The notes under the pieces were generated by a model. It ran no database searches. It saw nothing but the letters and a program-made list of their open reading frames with translations, and was not told where the DNA came from. Below, one piece after another: positions 33,785-43,062 of a stretch of 64,000 nucleotides of DNA. Within the stretch, counting starts at the first letter, position 1, and each line of letters opens with the position of its first letter. The stretch is from CAISCU01 sp943361925 (GTDB lineage: Bacteria; Bacteroidota; Bacteroidia; UKL13-3), in the NCBI GenBank assembly GCA_943361925.1, contig CALRIT020000010.1, positions 1 through 64,000 on the forward strand, written 5' to 3'. The translations under genes were made by a program, and so were the position numbers.

Positions 33785-36001
33785 ATGAAAAAATATATAC
33801 TTAGTTACTGCATTATACTTTTAACAATTTCCGGCTTTGCTCAGGAGGCACATCTTTCTGCAAATCTTCGTCAGTACTTGTTAAAAAATGAAAACGCTGC
33901 TTCAAATATTGTTTTGAACAAACACAATGGACAGGTTTTTATGGGTGCTATCATTGAAATCAATGCTGATTTTGATGAAAGTCTATTTTCAAAATATGGT
34001 GTTTCTGTTGGTACTAAAATTGGCAATTATAGAACTGTTCAAATTCCGGTTTCTCAAATCAGAAATTTTGTTCAACTAAAAAACATCAAAGCCATTCAGC
34101 TCGATGAACCTGTTGGTTTTAATATGGATGCTGCAAGAAGAGTAACAAGGGTTGATTCAATTCATAATGGCATAAACTTACCTGCTATTTATTCAGGTAA
34201 AAATGTAGTTGTAGGAATTATTGATGCAGGTTTCGATTATACCCATCCAACTTTTTATGATACAACCGGAACACGTTTACGTATCAAAAAAATATGGGAG
34301 CAAAAAAATGATGGAACTCCACCAAAAGGCTACACTTATGGAAATGAAATTACTGATACTTCTGACATGATAAAAGAAGGTTCAGAAATTAATAGTTTTT
34401 CGCATGGAACACATGTAGGTGGAATCGCCGGAGGTAGCGGATATATTGGACCTAACAACAAAAAATACAGAGGCATTGCTTATGAAAGCGAATTGGTTTT
34501 TGTAGGTATTCGTCCTGAAAAATCAGAATGGAAAGGCATGGGAATGTCGAGCATTTTAGATGGTATCAATTATATTTTCAATTATGGAAAAGAACAAAAC
34601 AAACCTGCTGTAGTAAACTTAAGCTGGGGCTGTTCAATTGGTCCAAATGACGGTTCTTCTTTGTTTAGTAAAGCTTGTGATTTATTAACAGGTGAAGGCA
34701 GAATTTTTGTACTTTCTGCAGGTAACAATGGTGAAGAAAACTTACATCTTCAAAAAGATTTTTCGGCTGTTGATACTGTTGTAAATTCCTTCATCGACTT
34801 CCCAACCATCAATGGTGAAAAGCGCACCTGGCTTGATATTTGGGGCGATTCTACAAAACAGTTTTGTTTAGAACTTAGTCTAATGAAAGACACTTTGGTT
34901 TCTTCTAAAACTGAAGTATTCTGTTTAACTCAATTAAATCAATCTTCTTATTTAATTGGAAGTAGCGGAGATACTTGCTTCTATACCATAAGCACTACTG
35001 CTGCCGATCACAATGGCAGGCCTCATATTTTTGTTGATTTATTCAGCAAAACAAACGACAAGTTATTAATGAAACTTCTTTCAAGTGAAGGACGAGTAAA
35101 TGCCTGGCTTGGATTTGTACATGAATATGTTGGTTATGAAGGAAATTTTGTAAACAATGGTTTTAAATGGGCAGTGAATGGTGATAACAGTTATACTTTA
35201 GGAGAAATGGCGTGTACCAAAAATGCTTTAACTGTTGCTGCATATGCTTCAAAAGTAAGCTGGAGAAACCTTGCAGGAAGTAATATGAGTTATTCAGGTT
35301 ATACGCAAACGGGAAGAATTGTTCCATTTTCAAGTCATGGACCAACAGCCGATGGAAGAAACAAACCTGATATAGCAGCTCCGGGAATGACATTGGCATC
35401 TGCTGTTAATTCTTATGATGTATCCTATGCACCAGGTGGTGGTAATTACGATCAAAGTGTAGCTAAATATACATCTCCAACAAATAACAGGGATTATTAT
35501 TATGCAGAAGCAAGTGGTACTTCTATGTCATCACCAATGATGAGTGGAATTGTAGCTTTGTTATTACAAGTAAATCCAAAACTTGATCCGGGAAGATTGA
35601 AGCAAATACTGGCAGAAACAGCCATCATCGATAATTTCACCACACCTACTCCCGACCCAACACGCTGGGGATTTGGAAAAGTAAATGCTTATGCTGCTAT
35701 CAAAAAAACCATTCAAGCATTGGGTATCAGTGGTGAATTACAAGAAGGTGTTTTATTGAATCTTTATCCTAATCCTACCAATGGAAAATTGCATATTGAT
35801 ATTGAATCGAACCAAAGTAAAATTCTTGATATTGTATTGATGGACTTAAATGGAAAGAAATTGATGGAACAAAACTGGAATACAGATAATGAAAGCAGTT
35901 TGATATTAGATTTAGAAGGATTACAAGAAGCAATTTATTTGGTTCAAATAAAATCGGATACTGGGATTTTTACGAGAAGAATTGTTTTATCAAATCCGTA
36001 G
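33785..36001 (+). CDS. Secreted subtilisin-family serine protease with T9SS sorting domain
   Basis: 738 residues from the ATG at 33785, where the signal peptide MKKYILSYC...GFAQ begins; the open frame reaches a TTG 15 bases earlier. Catalytic triad: D147 in VVGIIDAGFDYTHP, H207 in SHGTHVGGIAGG and S580 in ASGTSMSSPMMSG. A roughly 240-residue insertion lies between the NLSWG oxyanion region and the SSHGPTADGRNKPDIAAPG block. The C-terminal type A T9SS domain begins LNLYPNPTNGK and ends with AIYLVQIKS and a basic strand. It is probably a surface or released protease. The hairpin upstream separates it from the DUF1684 gene. Confidence 0.93.
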   Translation: MKKYILSYCIILLTISGFAQEAHLSANLRQYLLKNENAASNIVLNKHNGQVFMGAIIEINADFDESLFSKYGVSVGTKIGNYRTVQIPVSQIRNFVQLKNIKAIQLDEPVGFNMDAARRVTRVDSIHNGINLPAIYSGKNVVVGIIDAGFDYTHPTFYDTTGTRLRIKKIWEQKNDGTPPKGYTYGNEITDTSDMIKEGSEINSFSHGTHVGGIAGGSGYIGPNNKKYRGIAYESELVFVGIRPEKSEWKGMGMSSILDGINYIFNYGKEQNKPAVVNLSWGCSIGPNDGSSLFSKACDLLTGEGRIFVLSAGNNGEENLHLQKDFSAVDTVVNSFIDFPTINGEKRTWLDIWGDSTKQFCLELSLMKDTLVSSKTEVFCLTQLNQSSYLIGSSGDTCFYTISTTAADHNGRPHIFVDLFSKTNDKLLMKLLSSEGRVNAWLGFVHEYVGYEGNFVNNGFKWAVNGDNSYTLGEMACTKNALTVAAYASKVSWRNLAGSNMSYSGYTQTGRIVPFSSHGPTADGRNKPDIAAPGMTLASAVNSYDVSYAPGGGNYDQSVAKYTSPTNNRDYYYAEASGTSMSSPMMSGIVALLLQVNPKLDPGRLKQILAETAIIDNFTTPTPDPTRWGFGKVNAYAAIKKTIQALGISGELQEGVLLNLYPNPTNGKLHIDIESNQSKILDIVLMDLNGKKLMEQNWNTDNESSLILDLEGLQEAIYLVQIKSDTGIFTRRIVLSNP

Positions 36002-36021
36002 CACCTCGATATATCGCGGTG
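36002..36021. terminator. Short hairpin between convergent genes
   Basis: Arms 36002-36009 and 36014-36021 pair with one mismatch (CACC.CGA/TCG.GGTG) and fill the whole 20-base gap between the subtilase stop and the deacylase-like stop. There is no T run, so it may act as a weak terminator or a 3' stabiliser. Confidence 0.45.
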
Positions 36022-37119
36022 TTATCGTTTTCCGAAAAATCGCCAACCGAGCCTTAAATCAAATTCAATTGCTTTTTGCAAACTGGAATTTAAATTCAAA
36101 CCAATTGTAAATTGCTTTTTGATGGTAAAATCAACTCCATAACGCTGGTATATTGAACCAATAAAAAAATCCGGTGCTTCTTTAAAGAAATAATATCCCA
36201 ATTGCTGGGTAAATCGCATGCGGTGAAATACAAAATCATGTCCAATTGAAACTCCTCCAAATACATCACTGTAATTACCGAATTTATGTACAGGGTGACT
36301 ATCCATTGCATAGCGGATACTCTTATCAGTAAAGACTTCCAAACCTGTTGTTAAGGCATGTAAATTACTCAAACGTTTGCCAAAACTTAATCCCATTCCA
36401 TAAACAGGATATCGTGTTGTTTTTGTATCCGGATGCGATTTATTACTGATAAGCCCATAAACTTCACCATAATAATTTTTAAATGTATTCTGGGTTTTCT
36501 GAATTTTTGTAGTTCGTTCACCAATAAATCCTTCATAACCCAATCCAATCTGTGGATAGTTTAAACCAAGGTTTGGATTTTGTGTACTTCCATTTGAAAA
36601 ATGATTGTATAAAATATTGCCTGTTAAAGCTGAATAATCCGAAAATTTATATCGCATTGTTAATCCCAATAAAACACATCCACTGGTGTGCCTGCTATAA
36701 GCTCCATTCCTTGGATTATCGTTTAAATTCCATGGATTAGAAGCATAATTAAAGCCACCACCTGCACGTATTTTTAATTGAAAATTTGGTTTGTATACCA
36801 ATACCGGTTCTATGAAATATAAGCCGTTAATAGTTGAGCCTAGTTCCGGTGCGGCAAATGAATAAATCTGTAAACTAAATCCGGATGTATAATGTGTTTT
36901 AGCATAATCAAAAGCGGCCTGATCTTTTCTTGTTCTGTTAAAATCAATTTGAACACCACTAAAATTACTTCCACCTAAATAATTTAAAACAGGTGTATGT
37001 GCCCAAACTTTTCCATAAATACCGGAAATGCCTAAATGCCATTGAACTCTCTTTTCTTGTGCTTTTGAAAAATTACTCAGCAAGAAAAAAATCACAATGA
37101 AATACACTCTTTTGTCCAT
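36022..37119 (-). CDS. PagL-like acyloxyacyl hydrolase (lipid A 3-O-deacylase family)
   Basis: 365 residues with a signal peptide (1-20, SKAQ). It is larger than PagL (about 150 mature residues); the first half matches best. The IRAGGGFNYASNPWNLNDN strand, the GLTMRYKFSDYSALTGNIL strand and the YNHFSNGSTQNPNLGLNYPQIGLGY segment carry the PagL-type His and Ser (H173, S175). The second half adds further barrel strands. Probable site is the outer membrane; the substrate is presumably lipid A or other surface acyl chains, which is an inference. Confidence 0.7.
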   Translation of the reverse strand: MDKRVYFIVIFFLLSNFSKAQEKRVQWHLGISGIYGKVWAHTPVLNYLGGSNFSGVQIDFNRTRKDQAAFDYAKTHYTSGFSLQIYSFAAPELGSTINGLYFIEPVLVYKPNFQLKIRAGGGFNYASNPWNLNDNPRNGAYSRHTSGCVLLGLTMRYKFSDYSALTGNILYNHFSNGSTQNPNLGLNYPQIGLGYEGFIGERTTKIQKTQNTFKNYYGEVYGLISNKSHPDTKTTRYPVYGMGLSFGKRLSNLHALTTGLEVFTDKSIRYAMDSHPVHKFGNYSDVFGGVSIGHDFVFHRMRFTQQLGYYFFKEAPDFFIGSIYQRYGVDFTIKKQFTIGLNLNSSLQKAIEFDLRLGWRFFGKR

Positions 37120-37192
37120 TAAAACGAAGATAAAGATTCAAGTGATTATTGCTATTATTGATTTAGATTTACAAATATTCTTACAATCTCTT

Positions 37193-38035
37193 ATGAAATT
37201 CATTTTCACTTTAACTGTTTTCGTATTTTATTCTATTCAGATTTCAGCCCAAATAATTGATAGCTTAACTATAGATTCCAAAATCTTAAATAAGCAAATC
37301 AAGTGTTTAGTTTATACACCAAAAAACTGTAATCAAACAAACAGAAATGTTTTGTACCTATTACATGGAGCTTTTGGAAACCACAAACAATGGATTGAAC
37401 AGGGCAATTTAAAAGCCATCATTGATTCAATGAACGACTTCAAAAATTGTATTGTTTTAATGCCGGATGCTGGCATGACCTATTATATGAATGATGAAGA
37501 TGGAAAATACCTGTATGAAGATTTTTTTATGAAGGAATTAATACCCGTTTTTGAGAAAAAATATCAATGTGGTGGAAGCAAAGAAAAAAGAATTATCTCC
37601 GGTTTATCCATGGGTGGATTCGGAGCTTTATTGTATTCTTTTCATCATCCTGAAATGTTTGCAGCTTGTTTTGCGTTTAGCCCGGGAATTCGAACCAACG
37701 ATGAAATCATCAGCCTAAAAAAAGAAGAATATGGAATAAGGTATGGCTTTAAATATGCTGATAATCCTGAAAAAAGAATCAATCAACATTGGAATAAAAA
37801 CAGTTTACTTTATTTATCAGATTCAATGTCGATTAGTGATTTAATCAAAACAAAATACTTCATCGATATTGGTGATGATGACTTTTTATACAAAGGAAAT
37901 ATTCAGTTGTATCTCAATTTAAAAAACAGAAAAATTCCTTTTGAATTTAGCATCAGAAATGGCGAGCACAATTGGGTTTACTGGCAAGAATCCATCAAAA
38001 TAGCATTGCCAATAATGATGAAAATTTTGCCTTAA
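37193..38035 (+). CDS. Secreted alpha/beta-hydrolase esterase (esterase D family)
   Basis: 280 residues from the ATG at 37193, which starts a proper signal peptide (MKFIFTLTVFVFYS...ISAQ); the frame is open 32 codons further into the divergent gene but that part looks non-coding. Motifs are VLYLLHGAFGNHKQWIEQG, the nucleophile elbow SGLSMGGFGA, DIGDDDFLYKGN (acid) and GEHNWVYW (His). The family includes S-formylglutathione hydrolase and feruloyl or antigen-85-like esterases; the periplasmic location argues for a carbohydrate or lipid ester. It overlaps the convergent permease by 4 bases. Confidence 0.85.
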   Translation: MKFIFTLTVFVFYSIQISAQIIDSLTIDSKILNKQIKCLVYTPKNCNQTNRNVLYLLHGAFGNHKQWIEQGNLKAIIDSMNDFKNCIVLMPDAGMTYYMNDEDGKYLYEDFFMKELIPVFEKKYQCGGSKEKRIISGLSMGGFGALLYSFHHPEMFAACFAFSPGIRTNDEIISLKKEEYGIRYGFKYADNPEKRINQHWNKNSLLYLSDSMSISDLIKTKYFIDIGDDDFLYKGNIQLYLNLKNRKIPFEFSIRNGEHNWVYWQESIKIALPIMMKILP

Positions 38036-39381
38036 GATTTCTTTCTGTTCATCAGAAAATAAACAGGAATTCCTGCTAGTACAATTGCCAATCCGGGATA
38101 ACTGTAATTAGGCTTCCAAATCAATAAACTAACACAAATTGCTGCTGCAAAAAGAATGTAAATTGCAGGTAGAACAGGATAAGCAAAAACTTTATAAGGA
38201 CGTTCCAAATCAGGTTGTTTCTTTCTTAACACAAACACGGCCGCTACAGTTAGAATATAAAACAATAAAACAGCAAAAACTACATAATCGAGTAAGTCGC
38301 CATAAGAGCCACTTAAAGTTAATAATGAAGCCCAAATTGCCTGCATAATTAAAGCCGATTGTGGACTCTGATTTTTATTTAAAACAGCAGCTTGTTTAAT
38401 AAAATATCCATCTTTAGCCATTGCATAATAAACTCTGGCTCCACTTAGTGTTAATCCATTAATACAACCAAATGTTGAAACCATAATTAAAAGTGCCATT
38501 AAAATTGCACCGGTTTCTCCAAAAATAGTTTGCATGAGTAAAGTACCTACCCTATCGCTTTCTGCATGTTGAATTGCATCAAAAGAAAGTGCTTTCAGAT
38601 AAACTAAATTTGAAGCCAAATACAATAAAGTAACACCTGAAGTTCCTAATAATAATGCACGTGGAAGGTTCTTTTCAGGCTTATCTATTTCGGAAGCTGT
38701 AAAAGTAATATTATTCCAAGCATCACTCGAAAAAATAGAGCCAACCAAAGCTGCGGCAAATACACCGGGACCAATTTCTGCAAGACTAAATCCTGAAAAA
38801 TTGAATGTCCAGATAGTATCATTTGAAGTTGAAATCCAGTAAACACCGGCACCAATTACAAAAATGAGTGCGGCAATTTTACTAATGGTAAATACATTCT
38901 GAATAAATGCTGCCTTTTTAACTTCTCTGAAATTACTTATTGTAAGTAAAACAATCACCAAAATTCCCAAAACCTGAACACTGCTTATTTGAAAACTTCC
39001 AATTTGAAGTAAAATATTTTTCTCTGATATCACAGGAAATAGAACACCTGTAAAACGAGCAAAAGCTACTGCAACCGCTGCGATGGTTCCTGTTTGAATA
39101 ACTGAGAATAATGTCCAGCCGTACAAAAAACCAAACATCTTTCCATAAGCTTCTTTCAGGTAAATATACTGACCTCCTGCTTTGGGCATTGCTGCTCCTA
39201 ATTCTGCATAACTTAATGCTGCAAAAATGGTAAGCACTCCAGTTAAAATCCAAGCTAGCAAAAGATTTTCAGGGCTACCTAAATCTCTGCTCATTCCGGC
39301 AGAAACAATAAAAATACCGGAACCAATCATGCTACCCATGACAATCATGGTAGAATCGAGCAGGTTAAGTTTCTTTTGCAT
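38032..39381 (-). CDS. APC-family amino acid permease
   Basis: 449 residues with about twelve membrane helices. The N-terminal MIVMGSMIGSGIFIVSAG is the substrate-binding GSGIF motif of helix 1. AALSYAELGAAMPKAGGQYIYLKEAYG follows, with SSDAWNNITFTASEIDKPEKNLPRAL (helix 6 and after), as in the LAT/YfnA-like branch. Substrate specificity cannot be read. It follows gmhB with no gap (stop 39382, start 39381), so the two are co-transcribed. Its end overlaps the esterase gene by 4 bases. Confidence 0.9.
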   Translation of the reverse strand: MQKKLNLLDSTMIVMGSMIGSGIFIVSAGMSRDLGSPENLLLAWILTGVLTIFAALSYAELGAAMPKAGGQYIYLKEAYGKMFGFLYGWTLFSVIQTGTIAAVAVAFARFTGVLFPVISEKNILLQIGSFQISSVQVLGILVIVLLTISNFREVKKAAFIQNVFTISKIAALIFVIGAGVYWISTSNDTIWTFNFSGFSLAEIGPGVFAAALVGSIFSSDAWNNITFTASEIDKPEKNLPRALLLGTSGVTLLYLASNLVYLKALSFDAIQHAESDRVGTLLMQTIFGETGAILMALLIMVSTFGCINGLTLSGARVYYAMAKDGYFIKQAAVLNKNQSPQSALIMQAIWASLLTLSGSYGDLLDYVVFAVLLFYILTVAAVFVLRKKQPDLERPYKVFAYPVLPAIYILFAAAICVSLLIWKPNYSYPGLAIVLAGIPVYFLMNRKKS

Positions 39382-39873
39382 TTAAATAATTGTTTGAATA
39401 AGTGGAACCCAATTTTCATTAGGTTCAATAAGGAAACCTCTTACACCAACTGCATTTCCACAATCGATGTCTCTTTGTTTATCACCAATAAAATAAGATT
39501 GTAATGGATCGATATCAAACTTCCCAATGGCTTTTTCAACCATCATTGAACCAGGTTTGCGGCATAAACAATGACTCGTAATTGGGTGATGTGGACAGTA
39601 ATAAACAGCATCAATTTGAATTCCTTTGGCACTCAATTCCATATGCATAAAACTATGCATCGATCTCATCGTATCTCTTGTGTATTCTGCTTTTGCAATT
39701 CCTCCTTGATTGGTTATAACAATCAATAAATAACCTGCATCCTGCAATAATTTTAATCCTTCGAAAATGTGGGGAAGCAATTCAAAATCTTCCAACTTCT
39801 TGATATAATCACCAACTTCCTTATTTAAAACACCATCTCTGTCAAGAAATACAGCCTTCTTTTTCATAATCAT
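39382..39873 (-). CDS. gmhB: GmhB-like HAD phosphatase (D,D-heptose 1,7-bisphosphate phosphatase family)
   Basis: 163 residues, HAD-IIIA type. The nucleophile motif FLDRDGVLN is near residue 9 and ITNQGGIAK is motif 2. A zinc loop CPHHPITSHCLCRKP (Cys and His ligands) and the GDKQRDIDCG motif 4 follow. The zinc loop is typical of GmhB, which makes heptose 1-phosphate for lipopolysaccharide, but close relatives dephosphorylate histidinol phosphate or other sugars. The start is ATG 39873 or ATG 39867. It is first in a pair with the permease, which is functionally unrelated at first sight. Confidence 0.82.
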   Translation of the reverse strand: MIMKKKAVFLDRDGVLNKEVGDYIKKLEDFELLPHIFEGLKLLQDAGYLLIVITNQGGIAKAEYTRDTMRSMHSFMHMELSAKGIQIDAVYYCPHHPITSHCLCRKPGSMMVEKAIGKFDIDPLQSYFIGDKQRDIDCGNAVGVRGFLIEPNENWVPLIQTII

Positions 39874-40122
39874 TCTATTTGAGGGATTTCACCTCCAATT
39901 AATTTTACAATTAAGTTGCAAATAAGGAATAATCTTGAGAAAAACATGGAAATCAAACTTCGAATTATTCAGGATTTCATTTAAATCGGTGTCAATTCCT
40001 AAAAAACAGGAATTAATCTCGATTAAGAACAATTTAACATGGGCTGTATGTGGCTGATAATCCTGACAAAAGAAATTTTTTCGTTAAAAAGACTTCATTC
40101 TTAGCTTATTCGTTTGTCTAAT

Positions 40123-40130
40123 TATTTTTG
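40123..40130 (+). promoter_or_regulatory. TAnnTTTG box of the DPM1-like gene
   Basis: TATTTTTG ends 11 bases before the TTG start codon at 40142, implying a leader of only a few bases. It supports the TTG as start because no ATG follows the box before the conserved domain. Confidence 0.45.
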
Positions 40131-40141
40131 TTGAATTATTA

Positions 40142-40888
40142 TTGAAAGCTTTGTCAAAGAAAATAGTCATCATACCAACATACAACGAGCGCGAGAATAT
40201 TGAAGATATTCTTAGAGCCGTTTTCAGCCTGCACCAAAGTTTCGATGTTTTGGTTGTGGATGACAATTCACCTGATGGAACAGCTGAAATTGTTGGAAAT
40301 CTTCAAAAAGAGTTCCATTTAAACCTGCATATCCTAAATCGTAAAGAAAAAAACGGCTTGGGTACTGCTTATATCGATGGATTTAAATGGTGCTTAAATC
40401 ATGGTTATGAGTATATTTTTGAAATGGATGCCGATTTCTCTCACAATCCAAATGATTTACCTAAACTTTTTGAGGCTTGTGCAATGGGCGCTGATATGTC
40501 GATTGGCTCGCGTTACAAAACAGGAGTAAATGTTGTTAACTGGCCAATGAGCAGGGTAATGCTGAGTTATTTTGCATCTTCGTATGTAAGAATGATTACA
40601 GGATTGGATATTCATGATACCACAGCCGGATTCGTTTGTTATAGAGCTCATGTTTTAAACCACCTTGATTTAGATAAAATTAAATTCAGAGGTTATGCTT
40701 TTCAAATAGAAATGAAATTCACTACTGCAAAACATGGATTTAAAATAGAAGAAGTTCCGATTATCTTCACAGATAGAACCAAAGGTGAATCAAAAATATC
40801 TAGAGGTATTATTAAAGAAGCTGTTTGGGGTGTTCTTAGTATGAAGATTAAAAGCTGGTTTAAATCTTATCCAAAATATTCGGCTTAG
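40142..40888 (+). CDS. Polyprenol-phosphate mannosyltransferase-like GT2 (DPM1 family)
   Basis: 248 residues starting at a TTG (40142; a second TTG at 40151 is possible). The VIIPTYNERENIEDIL start, VVDDNSPDGTAE, the FEMDADFSHNPNDLP metal/acceptor motif, GSRYKTGVNVVNWPMSR and TGLDIHDTTAGFVCYR are diagnostic of DPM1-like enzymes that transfer mannose or glucose to a polyprenyl phosphate. There is no C-terminal membrane segment, as in the soluble DPM1 type. Product sugars feed envelope glycosylation. It ends one base from the convergent LPP20-like gene. Confidence 0.92.
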   Translation: MKALSKKIVIIPTYNERENIEDILRAVFSLHQSFDVLVVDDNSPDGTAEIVGNLQKEFHLNLHILNRKEKNGLGTAYIDGFKWCLNHGYEYIFEMDADFSHNPNDLPKLFEACAMGADMSIGSRYKTGVNVVNWPMSRVMLSYFASSYVRMITGLDIHDTTAGFVCYRAHVLNHLDLDKIKFRGYAFQIEMKFTTAKHGFKIEEVPIIFTDRTKGESKISRGIIKEAVWGVLSMKIKSWFKSYPKYSA

Positions 40889-40889
40889 T

Positions 40890-42278
40890 TTATTCCTGAA
40901 GAATTGCTGCTCTTAAATGAGGGTAAATCCTTTTATTAAAATCAATCATCAGGTTGTTATAAGCTTCAATTCCTGCCCTTTCTTTAGTAATCTGATATCC
41001 TTTTATACCTTGTAAATTATCCTTAAACAATTCAGAATCTTTGGCTAAATCTTCAACGATTATCTGAAGTTCAATTCCGGATTGCAGCATACTGCCCCAC
41101 ATTACTCCCAAATCTTTAGTTGAGGTTGAAATGCTAATCTTATAATCAGCATTGGCTTCATTTTTCACAAATGAACAACCTAAATCTCCCAATCTCTTTT
41201 TTAGAGCAGGTTCAATAATTTTTATTTGAAGAGGTTCACCCAGATTCAATTCATCACTTTTTATAAAAACTTTTATTGGTTGAACATCTATAACAATGCT
41301 TGCAGATGGCACATCCAGATTCATTAATAATTGACGGGTACTATTAAAAATACTATCAACTTTAATTAACCTATCTAAATCAGCTTTTATCTTATACAAT
41401 TGAACACCTTGGTTACCTGAAACTTTACTTACTCCAAACACTGCATTTCCACCTGATTGAGTTTCGGCGCTGGTAGTAGCTTTTGTTCCTGATGCCTCAG
41501 CATAAAATTTTAATGGAAAACCATTGATTACTTTTTCACTAACAGATTTCGAACCGTACTTAACATTTACCTGAATTGGCTCCGGTAATGCTTTAGCGAT
41601 AATGGCTTTCAGCTTATCAGGACTGGCTTTAATTTGAACATGAATAAGTTGGTCTTGAAGCTGGTTAATTATTTCATTGATAAGAAATACCTGTTTACCT
41701 TTATAATTCCCTTCAACCGATTCATTTAAAAATTGTTGAACTGCAACCAAAGCTCTAACTCTGGCTCTAAATTGACTTACAAACTGAGTACCACTTTCCA
41801 TGGCATCTGCATATTGTAAAAGTGAAATTGCTTTTGAAACAGCTTCATCGCGTTTTTTTCGACGTTGTGCTTCAAATTCCGATTTGCTTAATCTGTAATA
41901 AATCCAATATTGCTCTTTGTTTTCCCAGCTGCTTACTACTTCAAAATTCTCAACAGTTTCTGATGCAACTAATTTCACATCACTAAAATATTGCTGACTA
42001 AAATTTTGGTTGTTTTGGTATTGAGATAAGATAGAATTACTTGATACATTCACTTTTATTTCACCAAGTAAATCGTCTAATGCATTTTTCTTTGCGATTT
42101 GCTGGTAATCATAAGGTCGTTGTGATTTAGAAACAAAACCAATACCAGTATAATAAAAACCATTTACCGGTCTTTGTTCAACCCAGGCAGGACGAACAAC
42201 TTGTTCAGCCTGAGGTTTTACAGATTTGCATGATACCAGTATCAACAAACCAATCAAAATGGTAAATAAATTTTTCAT
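40890..42278 (-). CDS. LPP20-family-like lipoprotein
   Basis: About 462 residues from the ATG at 42278, which begins a signal with lipobox LVSC (C17); the frame is open 22 codons upstream but those overlap a terminator. PAWVEQRPVNGFYYTGIGFVSKSQRPYDYQQIAKKNALDDLLGEIKV is the LPP20/FlgT-N-like repeat found in outer-membrane lipoproteins. The region after about residue 150 has a RVRALVAVQQFL helix and beta domains, one with CSFVKNEANADYKISISTST. The function is unknown. It is preceded by a second, smaller lipoprotein of similar style (42375-42974). Confidence 0.78.
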   Translation of the reverse strand: MKNLFTILIGLLILVSCKSVKPQAEQVVRPAWVEQRPVNGFYYTGIGFVSKSQRPYDYQQIAKKNALDDLLGEIKVNVSSNSILSQYQNNQNFSQQYFSDVKLVASETVENFEVVSSWENKEQYWIYYRLSKSEFEAQRRKKRDEAVSKAISLLQYADAMESGTQFVSQFRARVRALVAVQQFLNESVEGNYKGKQVFLINEIINQLQDQLIHVQIKASPDKLKAIIAKALPEPIQVNVKYGSKSVSEKVINGFPLKFYAEASGTKATTSAETQSGGNAVFGVSKVSGNQGVQLYKIKADLDRLIKVDSIFNSTRQLLMNLDVPSASIVIDVQPIKVFIKSDELNLGEPLQIKIIEPALKKRLGDLGCSFVKNEANADYKISISTSTKDLGVMWGSMLQSGIELQIIVEDLAKDSELFKDNLQGIKGYQITKERAGIEAYNNLMIDFNKRIYPHLRAAILQE

Positions 42279-42314
42279 CGTATGAATTTTTGTTTCTATT
42301 CTATCAAGTATAAA

Positions 42315-42350
42315 AAAAAATTGATGGAAGTTTCCTCCCATCAATTTTTT
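42315..42350 (-). terminator. Hairpin between the two lipoprotein genes
   Basis: The 13-bp arms 42315-42327 and 42338-42350 (TTGATGG/CCATCAA core with A/T flanks) are followed on the minus strand by a T run. It would end or attenuate the 42375-42974 message before the larger LPP20-like gene. Confidence 0.75.
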
Positions 42351-42374
42351 ATAAAACCGGAGGCCGGTAAAGAA

Positions 42375-42974
42375 CTAGTAACCTCTTTCTTTTGCTAATT
42401 TATCCATCTCAGCATTGAAGATTTCTTCAAATTTCTTTTTGTCGTAATCTTGCTCTAATTTCTTTTGGTTAGAAACTGATTTTTCGATTCCGTTTAAAAC
42501 AACTTGTTTGTTAGCTTCAATTGCAATCCAATAAGTATAAGTACCATTTGGCTCTTTAAACAACTTCTCTCCTATTACGGCAATATCAGTTAATTGTTGA
42601 TTAGTAACTTCACGAGCCAATTCTTCAAACTTATTGTTAAACTCTTGTTGGTTACCAATCTGACGTTGTTGAGTGTATTGATCAGTTACTTTTTTAATAG
42701 TAGTTTGAATTAAACCTGCCATTTCAGATTTTGCATTTTGCATAGCAATCTTTTTTGAAGTCTGAAGGTCTACGCTGTTTCCCGAACTTTTAGCACGGAA
42801 ATTATCTTTATCACTGTAAAACTCTTTTGAACTAAAAGGCACTGAAATTTCTACTGCTCCTGTGCTTTTTTCAATAGGAGTTACATTCTTTTTCGACTTA
42901 CATGAGCTTAAACTTAAAGCTAAAACTCCAATTAATAGGGCTGAACGTATCAAACCTTGTACAATCATTTTCAT
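42375..42974 (-). CDS. Small predicted lipoprotein (LPP20-like)
   Basis: 199 residues; the signal ends at LSLSSC (C25). The rest is mainly helical and charged: NSVDLQTSKKIAMQNAKSEMAGLIQTTIKKVTDQY echoes the QIAKKNALDDLLGEI helix of the neighbouring larger lipoprotein. LTDIAVIGEKLFKEPNGTYTYWIAIEANKQVV matches the ...YWIYYRLSK strand, so the two are probably distant paralogues. The last 40 residues form a charged helix. The start is ATG 42974 or ATG 42968. Function unknown. Confidence 0.75.
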   Translation of the reverse strand: MKMIVQGLIRSALLIGVLALSLSSCKSKKNVTPIEKSTGAVEISVPFSSKEFYSDKDNFRAKSSGNSVDLQTSKKIAMQNAKSEMAGLIQTTIKKVTDQYTQQRQIGNQQEFNNKFEELAREVTNQQLTDIAVIGEKLFKEPNGTYTYWIAIEANKQVVLNGIEKSVSNQKKLEQDYDKKKFEEIFNAEMDKLAKERGY

Positions 42975-43062
42975 AACCTTTGTTATTTATGTTTATGTGT
43001 TAATCAAAAGAAATGCCAAAATGAAAACCAAACAAACTATTTCTAATATTTTTTAAAAAATA

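Noticed and set aside
39994..40014. AATTCCT/AGGAATT hairpin upstream of the DPM1-like gene
   Set aside because: Seven weak pairs and no T run; no support as terminator or riboswitch.
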